Of a stretch of DNA of 29,183 nucleotides, positions 1-4,878 are shown one piece after another (within the stretch, counting starts at the first letter, position 1; every line of letters begins with the position of its first letter). The translations under genes were made by a program, and so were the position numbers. Below the pieces are notes generated by a model. It was not told the origin of the DNA. It ran no database searches and was given only the letters and a program-made list of their open reading frames with translations. Source of the DNA: JBAZGH01 sp041652935. GTDB lineage: Bacteria > Patescibacteriota > Patescibacteriia > Patescibacteriales > XYC2-FULL-47-12. Where the stretch lies: the NCBI GenBank assembly GCA_041652935.1, contig JBAZGH010000008.1, positions 1 to 29,183 of the forward strand, in the 5' to 3' direction.

Positions 1-51
1 TCAGTGACGGATTGGGATATTGTGCGGGCGGTGGCTTACAGTTCTAAGTAA
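1..51 (+). CDS. C-terminal fragment of an unidentified protein
   Basis: The window opens inside a reading frame that encodes 16 residues (SVTDWDIVRAVAYSSK) and stops at TAA 49-51. The last codons, AAG TAA, are already the first bases of the heptamer repeat array that follows. The fragment is too short to assign a family. An upstream neighbour of a DUF4430 protein could be a repeat-type cell-surface protein, but that is a guess. The frame shows coding-like amino acid use and no other open frame competes in this stretch. Confidence 0.4.
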   Translation, partial: SVTDWDIVRAVAYSSK

Positions 52-139
52 CAAGTAACAAGTAACAAGTAACAAGTAACAAGTAACAAGTAACAAGTAA
101 CAAGTAACAAGTAACAAGTAACAAGTAACAAGTAACAAG
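46..139. repeat. Tandem heptamer array, AAGTAAC x 13
   Basis: There are thirteen perfect consecutive copies of AAGTAAC (46-136) plus a partial AAG. The array begins in the last sense codon of the upstream gene and ends three bases before the ATG at 143. Because seven is not a multiple of three, TAA stops appear in all three plus frames, so the array also acts as a translational stop cassette. It replaces the whole 5' region of the lipoprotein gene and leaves no Shine-Dalgarno sequence. Perfect tandem heptamers of this sort resemble the short tandemly repeated repetitive sequences known from cyanobacteria. Copy number is likely to vary between strains. Confidence 0.95.
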
Positions 140-142
140 ATT

Positions 143-679
143 ATGCTTAAGAGGAATATTTTACAATTGTTAATTATCGTAACTTTATTGTCAGGATGCG
201 TTTTTGTTAATAATGATGAACAGCTAAAAATAGATGAAGTTGTAAGTACAGAAAATGTTGCGATTATACCTGTACAAACTCTAGCGACTTTTACTGAAGA
301 AAATCAAATAGAAAAATCGAATTTCCTTAAAGGGAATTGGATTCCAGTGGAAAAAATAAATTTGATTATTGATTTTAGTGATAAGAAAGAGAGTGTGCAA
401 GTTGAGTTTAAAGAGGGTGTGACAGTTTTTGATGTTTTGCAAAGTGGTACAGAAGATTTAGGTATAGCGCTGGAAACACAAATGTATGGTGTCGGCGTAT
501 TTATTAACGTTATTGGCGATAAAAAAAACGGCCAAGATAATAATTATTGGACGTATTATGTGAATGATGAATTTGCTAATGTTGCGGCGGATAAATATAA
601 GTTGCGGGCGGGGGATAGGGTGGAATGGAAATTTAGGAAGAATTCAGAATTCTCAGTTCACACCCCAAACCCCAGGTGA
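143..679 (+). CDS. DUF4430 domain lipoprotein
   Basis: This 178-residue predicted lipoprotein has a basic N-terminus, a hydrophobic stretch (residues 6-16) and a lipobox, LSGC, with the lipidated cysteine at residue 19. It is therefore probably anchored on the outer face of the cytoplasmic membrane. Residues about 70-165 look like a DUF4430 domain, related to the C-terminal domain of transcobalamin and often found in surface proteins. Visible features are the VNLIIDF-like first strand, a VFDVL helix start, an NNYWTYYVND core and an AGDRVEWKF end. The first ATG after the heptamer array is used and no ribosome binding site is visible. The ligand is unknown. The gene is convergent with the minus-strand GT4, with 27 bases between the stops. 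Confidence 0.75.
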   Translation: MLKRNILQLLIIVTLLSGCVFVNNDEQLKIDEVVSTENVAIIPVQTLATFTEENQIEKSNFLKGNWIPVEKINLIIDFSDKKESVQVEFKEGVTVFDVLQSGTEDLGIALETQMYGVGVFINVIGDKKNGQDNNYWTYYVNDEFANVAADKYKLRAGDRVEWKFRKNSEFSVHTPNPR

Positions 680-706
680 TTTTATGAAATATTGTGATTC
701 AATTTT

Positions 707-1828
707 TTATTTATTATATATTTCCTCTGTTTTTTCTATCATTTTTTTTAGACTAAATTTTTTTGCTACATCTTTTTTTACCTGTTCACCCAATTGTTTA
801 GCAATTTCAGGATTATCAATTAAATACTGTATTTTTTTTGCTAATGCTTCTGGATTTTTTGGTTCAACTAGTAGTCCTTCTTTGCCGTCAGTAATAACTT
901 CGGGAATTGCGCCGACGTTCGTGCTAATAATCGGCAGGCCGGCTTGCATAGCTTCTAAAATTGTATAAGGCAATCCTTCTTTAATAGAGGAGCAGACGTA
1001 GATGTCAAAAGCTGATAAATATCGCGAAGCGTTTTCTAAGCTTCCTAGCAGTTTGATGTTTTTTGACGCAGTATTAATTTTTAATTCTAAACTATCACGC
1101 CGTGGACCCTCTCCGATAATATTTAATATTAAATATTTAATATTTAATATTTCAAAAGTCTTTATTAAATATTCATGTCCTTTGTTGCTATATAGGTTGC
1201 CAATACTTCCAATTACAACGATATCTTTTGGAACATTAAGTTTTTCGCGCGCTTCTTCTCTTGATAAAAATTTTATTGGTTTAATTCCGTTATAAATTAC
1301 AGAAATTTTATTTGCTGGAGTAATTTTTTTCTGGATAGCAGTCTTTTTATCAAATTCTGATAAACAGATTATTTGATTTTTATATTTTGCAGTCCATTTT
1401 TCTAAAATTTTGTAAAAAGTTTTTTTCCACCAAGATAATTCTTCATTAAAAACCCAGCCGTGAACAGTATAAATTATTTTAGGCACCCTACACCATCGTG
1501 TCGCTAACGAACCGATAATAGAAATTTTAGAACTATTAAGATGGACAATATCCGGTTTTTCTTGTTTAATTAATTTTACAATTTGCCGAAAAGCCAAGAA
1601 ATCATGCCATGGCAAAATAGCGCGTTTTAAATGTGGAATATAAACATATTTTATATTTTTTTCTTTTAATTTTTGCGCTAATTCACCCCTTTCTCCTTGC
1701 TGTCCGCCAGCAACTATTACAGTATAATTTTGGCTAATATTAGTAGCTAAATCATATACATATTTTTGCGCTCCGCCAAAATCAGATTGGGTTATAAGGT
1801 ATAAAATTTTAGTTTGACTTTTAGACAT
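707..1828 (-). CDS. GT4 family glycosyltransferase
   Basis: This 373-residue GT-B fold retaining glycosyltransferase is predicted to transfer a sugar from a nucleotide donor to a growing lipid-linked glycan in the cytoplasm. Residues 7-28 (KILYLITQSDFGGAQKYVYD) form the typical glycine-rich first strand and loop of the acceptor domain. The donor domain starts near residue 203 (IVVIGSIGNLYSNKG) and carries the E-x7-E signature in KEGLPYTILEAMQAG near residue 290. Residues 226-237 (EILNIKYLILNI) are encoded by an AATATTAAAT-type repeat (1118-1153) at the loop between a helix and the GEGPRRD strand, and the same peptide occurs in the GT4 at 4879. It is the only minus-strand gene here and is divergent from the four-helix-bundle gene at 1915. 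Confidence 0.9.
   Translation of the reverse strand: MSKSQTKILYLITQSDFGGAQKYVYDLATNISQNYTVIVAGGQQGERGELAQKLKEKNIKYVYIPHLKRAILPWHDFLAFRQIVKLIKQEKPDIVHLNSSKISIIGSLATRWCRVPKIIYTVHGWVFNEELSWWKKTFYKILEKWTAKYKNQIICLSEFDKKTAIQKKITPANKISVIYNGIKPIKFLSREEAREKLNVPKDIVVIGSIGNLYSNKGHEYLIKTFEILNIKYLILNIIGEGPRRDSLELKINTASKNIKLLGSLENASRYLSAFDIYVCSSIKEGLPYTILEAMQAGLPIISTNVGAIPEVITDGKEGLLVEPKNPEALAKKIQYLIDNPEIAKQLGEQVKKDVAKKFSLKKMIEKTEEIYNK
1118..1153. repeat. Intragenic AATATTAAAT-type repeat in a GT4 gene
   Basis: Four tandem degenerate copies of a 9-10 base unit built on AATATTAAAT lie in frame inside the minus-strand GT4 gene and encode residues 226-237. A related array (5569-5604) sits at the equivalent protein position in the plus-strand GT4 at 4879. 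Confidence 0.8.
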
Positions 1829-1844
1829 ATTTATTTAATAATAC

Positions 1845-1850
1845 ATTATA
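1845..1850 (-). promoter_or_regulatory. Possible -10 element for the minus-strand GT4
   Basis: On the minus strand this is a perfect TATAAT, 16 bases upstream of the ATG at 1828, which would give a leader of about 9 bases. No good -35 hexamer sits at the usual spacing; a TTGATT lies only 10 bases upstream. AT-rich DNA gives such matches by chance. Confidence 0.35.
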
Positions 1851-1878
1851 GCTAGCGAAAAATCAACCGTTTATAGAG

Positions 1879-1914
1879 TCAAAAGTTTAAAAGTAAAAAG
1901 TTGAAAGAAAGTTT
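1879..1914. repeat. Left flank of four-helix-bundle gene 1 (AAAAGT repeats)
   Basis: This is a degenerate tandem array of TCAAAAGTT/AAAAGT units that runs straight into the ATG at 1915. It is the approximate reverse complement of the array after the same gene (2245-2278); both contain TTAAAAGT when read in opposite directions. The unit also matches the in-gene arrays at 7259-7291 and 13300-13317. Confidence 0.75.
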
Positions 1915-2259
1915 ATGAAATTTAATAAATTTGAAGATATATTAGCCTGGCAGAAAGCAGGAGCATTGACCATTGAAATATATAAAATTTTTAGAAATTG
2001 CCGTGATTATAATTTTAAAAATCAAATAGAAAGAGCGGTTATTTCTATAATGAATAATATAGCAGAAGGATTTGAAAGACATACGAATAAAGAATTTATC
2101 CATTTTTTATACATTGCTAAGGGTTCGTGTGGTGAAGTTAGGTCAATGTTGTATATTGCATTAAAATTAAACTACATAACCGAAGATAATTTTAGAGATT
2201 GTTACAATAATTCAATTGAGATATCAAAGATAACTTCTGGTTTAATAAAAACTTTATAA
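1915..2259 (+). CDS. Four-helix-bundle protein (S23/IVS/Avd-like), copy 1
   Basis: This 114-residue all-helical protein belongs to the four-helix-bundle family first known from ORFs inside 23S rRNA intervening sequences (S23), and related to the Avd accessory protein of diversity-generating retroelements. Diagnostic features are FEDILAWQKA at residues 6-15, NQIERAVISIMNNIAEGFERH in the middle, and the EFIHFLYIAKGSCGEVRSML helix. Family members form pentameric, positively charged barrels that may bind nucleic acid. It lies immediately upstream of the UDP-sugar dehydrogenase gene and is bracketed by inverted AAAAGT-type repeats, which fits a mobile or intervening-sequence-like unit inserted before that gene. 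Its cellular role is not known. It is only distantly similar to copies 2 and 3. Confidence 0.85.
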   Translation: MKFNKFEDILAWQKAGALTIEIYKIFRNCRDYNFKNQIERAVISIMNNIAEGFERHTNKEFIHFLYIAKGSCGEVRSMLYIALKLNYITEDNFRDCYNNSIEISKITSGLIKTL

Positions 2260-2278
2260 CTTTTAACTTTATAACTTT
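2245..2278. repeat. Right flank of four-helix-bundle gene 1 (ACTTTT repeats)
   Basis: Repeated ACTTTATA/ACTTTTA units overlap the last codons and stop of the four-helix-bundle gene and end directly at the ATG (2279) of the dehydrogenase. Read on the other strand they give AAAGTTATAAAGTTAAAAGT, matching the left flank in inverted orientation. Confidence 0.75.
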
Positions 2279-3130
2279 ATGACTAAAATTGGATTTATCG
2301 GACAAGGGTGGATCGGCAAAAATTATGCTGATAATTTTGAAGAACGAGGATATGAGGTAGTCAGATATTCAATGGAAGAGCCGCATATCCAGAATAAAGA
2401 TAAGATTAAAAATTGTGATATTGTTTTTATCGCTGTGCCGACACCTTCAACGCCGGAAGGTTTTGATAGTAGTATTTTACAGAAAGTTGTGCCCTTAGTT
2501 GGGGAAGGTAAAATCGCTGTTATAAAATCAACTTTATTGCCCGGGACCACAGAATCAATTCAACAAGAGAATCCTGGAATTTTTATTTTTCATTCCCCGG
2601 AATTTTTGCAGGAAAGCTCGGCGGCGCATGACGCGGCTAACCCCAGCCGCGATATTGTCGGATTTGCGATTGACAATGAAGAGTATAAACAAAAAGCAAA
2701 AGAGGTGATGAATGTTTTACCATATGCGCCTTATCAGTTAATTTGCCCGGCTAAAGAAGCTGAATTAATAAAATACGGAGGAAACTGCTTTTTATTTTTC
2801 AAAATAATTTTTGCTAACCTTTTTTATGATGTAGCTGATAAAATGGATATTAAATGGGAATATGTTCGCGACGCTATTGCGGCTGACCCCAGGATTGGCC
2901 GTTCCCATCTTGATCCGGTGCACCAGCGGGGACGCGGCGCCGGAGGACATTGTTTTATTAAAGATTTTGCCGCTTTTATAGAAATATATAAAGATAAAGT
3001 AGGCGATCAAGCGGGGATTGAAGCATTAGAAGCGTTAGTAAAAAAGAATATTGATTTGTTAATTAAGAGCAATAAAGACTTGGATTTGTTGCGTGGAGTA
3101 TACGGAGACAACGTAATTGATGATTTTTGA
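2279..3130 (+). CDS. UDP-glucose/GDP-mannose dehydrogenase family protein, short form
   Basis: This is a predicted NAD-dependent sugar-nucleotide dehydrogenase, which would oxidise C6 of a UDP- or GDP-sugar to the uronic acid in two steps. Visible features are the Rossmann motif GFIGQGWIG (residues 5-13), SPEFL (106-110), a lysine and asparagine pair at 165 and 169 in the central helix, and the catalytic cysteine region GGHCFIKD with Cys225. It has 283 residues, against about 400-450 for typical UGDH, and ends soon after the central domain, so most of the C-terminal nucleotide-sugar-binding domain is missing. Activity on the usual substrate is therefore uncertain. The sequence has no internal stop and the catalytic residues are kept, so it does not look like a decaying gene. 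The start follows the right flank of four-helix-bundle gene 1. Confidence 0.8.
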   Translation: MTKIGFIGQGWIGKNYADNFEERGYEVVRYSMEEPHIQNKDKIKNCDIVFIAVPTPSTPEGFDSSILQKVVPLVGEGKIAVIKSTLLPGTTESIQQENPGIFIFHSPEFLQESSAAHDAANPSRDIVGFAIDNEEYKQKAKEVMNVLPYAPYQLICPAKEAELIKYGGNCFLFFKIIFANLFYDVADKMDIKWEYVRDAIAADPRIGRSHLDPVHQRGRGAGGHCFIKDFAAFIEIYKDKVGDQAGIEALEALVKKNIDLLIKSNKDLDLLRGVYGDNVIDDF

Positions 3131-3147
3131 TTTTAAATTGTTGATTT
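3116..3147. repeat. Left flank of four-helix-bundle gene 2 (TTGATTT repeats)
   Basis: Degenerate TTGATTTTAAA/TTGATTT units start in the last codons of the dehydrogenase, include its TGA stop, and end at the ATG at 3148. Together with 3512-3547 they form an inverted pair, and the unit is unrelated to the flanks of copy 1. This is the weakest of the three pairs. Confidence 0.55.
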
Positions 3148-3507
3148 ATGACGCCAGACGAATTAAAAAATAGAACCAAGCAATACACGTTAAGAATTAT
3201 AAAATTAGTAAGGAGATTACCACAAAATCAAGAAGGATGGGTAGTTGGAAAGCAATTGCTTCGTTCAGGGACTTCTGTTGGGGCAAATTATCGCGCGGTT
3301 TGTCGTGCTAGATCAACAGCTGAATTTATAGCAAAATTAGGCATAGTAATTGAAGAGGCAGATGAAAGTGCATTTTGGTTAGAGCTTATTATTGAAAGTA
3401 AGTTAATAAATAAAGAATTAATAGAACCATTATTACAAGAAACGAATGAAATTGTTGCAATTATGGTTGCATCTGTTAAATCTAGTAAAAACAAAAAAAA
3501 TAATTAA
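3148..3507 (+). CDS. Four-helix-bundle protein (S23/IVS/Avd-like), copy 2
   Basis: This 119-residue protein belongs to the same general family as copy 1 but to a different subgroup, marked by RSGTSVGANYRAVCRARSTAEF (about residues 40-61) and a conserved EEADESAFWLELIIES helix. The C-terminus is lysine and asparagine rich. It is a close paralogue of copy 3 at 4488; protein and DNA are highly similar through the centre, judged by eye. It is inserted between the dehydrogenase and the epimerase, with AT-rich inverted repeats on both sides. The function is unknown. An RNA- or DNA-binding role is suggested only by family precedent. Confidence 0.85.
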   Translation: MTPDELKNRTKQYTLRIIKLVRRLPQNQEGWVVGKQLLRSGTSVGANYRAVCRARSTAEFIAKLGIVIEEADESAFWLELIIESKLINKELIEPLLQETNEIVAIMVASVKSSKNKKNN

Positions 3508-3511
3508 TAAG

Positions 3512-3547
3512 TTATCAATCATAAATTTTAATTCTTAAATCATAAAT
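3512..3547. repeat. Right flank of four-helix-bundle gene 2 (AAATCATAAAT repeats)
   Basis: Two copies of an AATCATAAAT unit with AATTTTAATTC between them fill the gap and end at the ATG of the epimerase (3548). Read on the other strand they give ATTTATGATTTAAGAATT, in inverted orientation to the left flank. Confidence 0.6.
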
Positions 3548-4450
3548 ATGAATAAATGTTTAGTGACAGGCGGCGCCGGCTTTATCGGATCAAATTTAAC
3601 TGATGCTTTAATTGAGCGTGGAGATGAAGTAATTATTCTTGATAATTTATCTACCGGCAGTAAAGATAATATAAATCCTAAAGCAAAATTTATAGAAGTT
3701 GATTTGCGTGATTTTGATAAAATCAAACCATATTTTGAAGGAGTAGATTATGTGTTTCACTTAGCTGCTTTAGCTAGGGTGCAGCCGTCCATTGAAGATC
3801 CGATAACTTTTAACGAACACAATGTTAACGCTACTTTGAATGTTTTAGTCGCAGCTCGGGATGCTAAAGTAAAAAAAGTAGTTTATTCTGCATCATCCTC
3901 AGCTTACGGCAATCAGCCAACAATGCCATTACGGGAAGATATGCCAACCCACCCGCTTAGCCCTTATGGTTTGCAAAAATATATTGGTGAAGAATATTGC
4001 CGGCTTTTTTCAGAAATTTATAAATTATCAACAGTTTGCCTGCGTTATTTTAACGTTTACGGCCCCAGAATGGTCCTAGAAGGCGCTTACTGCCTTGTAA
4101 TTGGCATTTTTGCCAGCCAGAGATTAAAAGGAGAACCATTGACAATTGTAGGTGATGGTGAACAACGACGTGATTTTACTTCCGTAAAGGATGTGGCGCG
4201 GGCGAATATGCTGGCGGCAGAGAGCGATGTAAACGACGGCCGGCCGATTAATATCGGGCGCGGGAATAATTTTAGCGTTAATGATGTAGCAAAAATGATA
4301 GGCGGACCGACAGTTAATGTTGCGCCTCGCATTGAACCAAAAGAAACCTTAGCTGACAATTCTCGGGCGAAAGAGTTGCTTGGCTGGGAACCGCAGATGG
4401 ATTTAGAGAAATGGATGCCAGAGTATAAACGTAAATTAGGAATTAGTTAA
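3548..4450 (+). CDS. NAD-dependent sugar-nucleotide epimerase/dehydratase
   Basis: This 300-residue extended short-chain dehydrogenase/reductase is probably a UDP-hexose or UDP-uronate C4-epimerase. It shows the NAD-binding TGGAGFIGSN (residues 7-16), a VFHLAALARV segment, the SASSSAYG active-site serine loop (114-121), and the catalytic Tyr140 and Lys144 in PYGLQKY. The C-terminal sugar-binding part includes GEQRRDFTSVKDVARAN and a GRPINIGRG motif typical of UDP-glucose epimerase relatives. The gene follows a UDP-sugar dehydrogenase after one insertion, so conversion of a UDP-uronate such as UDP-GlcA to UDP-GalA is plausible. Substrate choice cannot be fixed from sequence. It sits between two closely related four-helix-bundle genes. 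Confidence 0.88.
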   Translation: MNKCLVTGGAGFIGSNLTDALIERGDEVIILDNLSTGSKDNINPKAKFIEVDLRDFDKIKPYFEGVDYVFHLAALARVQPSIEDPITFNEHNVNATLNVLVAARDAKVKKVVYSASSSAYGNQPTMPLREDMPTHPLSPYGLQKYIGEEYCRLFSEIYKLSTVCLRYFNVYGPRMVLEGAYCLVIGIFASQRLKGEPLTIVGDGEQRRDFTSVKDVARANMLAAESDVNDGRPINIGRGNNFSVNDVAKMIGGPTVNVAPRIEPKETLADNSRAKELLGWEPQMDLEKWMPEYKRKLGIS

Positions 4451-4483
4451 ATTCAAATTGCAAATTTCAAATTGAAAATTTTT
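4449..4483. repeat. Left flank of four-helix-bundle gene 3 (TTCAAATT repeats)
   Basis: Degenerate AAATTCAAATTGC units occupy the gap between the epimerase stop and the ATG at 4488. Aligned without gaps to the reverse complement of 4844-4878, I count 27 of 35 positions identical. The unit differs from the flanks of copies 1 and 2. Confidence 0.75.
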
Positions 4484-4487
4484 AATT

Positions 4488-4853
4488 ATGAATGCAGACG
4501 AATTAAAATTAAGAACAAAAAAGTATGCTTTACGGATAATAAAACTCGTAAAAGCATTACCGAATAATACTGAAGGTCGTGTAATAGGAAATCAATTAAT
4601 TCGTTGTGGTACTTCAGTGGGCGCTAATTATCGTGCAGTTTGTCGTGCCAGATCAACCGCTGAATTTATTGCAAAGTTTGGTATAGTCTTAGAAGAAGCA
4701 GATGAAAGCGCTTTTTGGTTAGAGCTTATTATAGATTCTAAATTATTAAAGGAAGAATTAGTTAAGTCGTTACTAGAGGAAACTCGTGAAATTATTGCAA
4801 TTTCAGTATCTTCATTAAATACTGCAAAAAATAAAAGTAAAATAAAAATTTGA
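4488..4853 (+). CDS. Four-helix-bundle protein (S23/IVS/Avd-like), copy 3
   Basis: This 121-residue paralogue of copy 2 shares GTSVGANYRAVCRARSTAEF, the EEADESAFWLELII helix and the MxxDELKxRTKxY start. The stop codon TGA (4851-4853) lies inside the right-hand flanking repeat, so repeat and coding sequence are fused. It separates the epimerase from the following GT4 gene. High similarity to copy 2 with completely different flanking repeats suggests recent duplication or transposition, with the flanks acquired or regenerated at each site. The function is unknown. Confidence 0.85.
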   Translation: MNADELKLRTKKYALRIIKLVKALPNNTEGRVIGNQLIRCGTSVGANYRAVCRARSTAEFIAKFGIVLEEADESAFWLELIIDSKLLKEELVKSLLEETREIIAISVSSLNTAKNKSKIKI

Positions 4854-4878
4854 AATCTAAAATTTGATTTTTGAAATT
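4844..4878. repeat. Right flank of four-helix-bundle gene 3 (AATTTGAAAT repeats)
   Basis: AATTTGAAATC/AAATTTGATTT units overlap the end of the four-helix-bundle gene and end exactly at ATG 4879 of the GT4. They are the inverted partner of 4449-4483. This also supports 4879 rather than the in-repeat ATG at 4864 as the GT4 start. Confidence 0.75.

Noticed and set aside
46..139. Repeat array as a CRISPR
   Set aside because: The unit is only seven bases with no spacers, and no cas genes are present.
564..968. Open frame of 134 codons on the plus strand
   Set aside because: It overlaps the lipoprotein end and is antisense to the well-supported GT4 at 707-1828. Its protein has no recognisable features.
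1915..4853. Four-helix-bundle genes as Avd of a diversity-generating retroelement
   Set aside because: No reverse transcriptase and no template/variable repeat pair is seen. Differences between copies 2 and 3 are not confined to adenine positions.
1915..4853. 23S rRNA intervening sequence in an rRNA operon
   Set aside because: The flanking genes are protein-coding sugar genes and no rRNA sequence is visible.
4864..4878. Upstream ATG start for the GT4 (MIFEI leader)
   Set aside because: The codons lie in the flanking repeat, and the canonical GT4 N-terminus begins at 4879.
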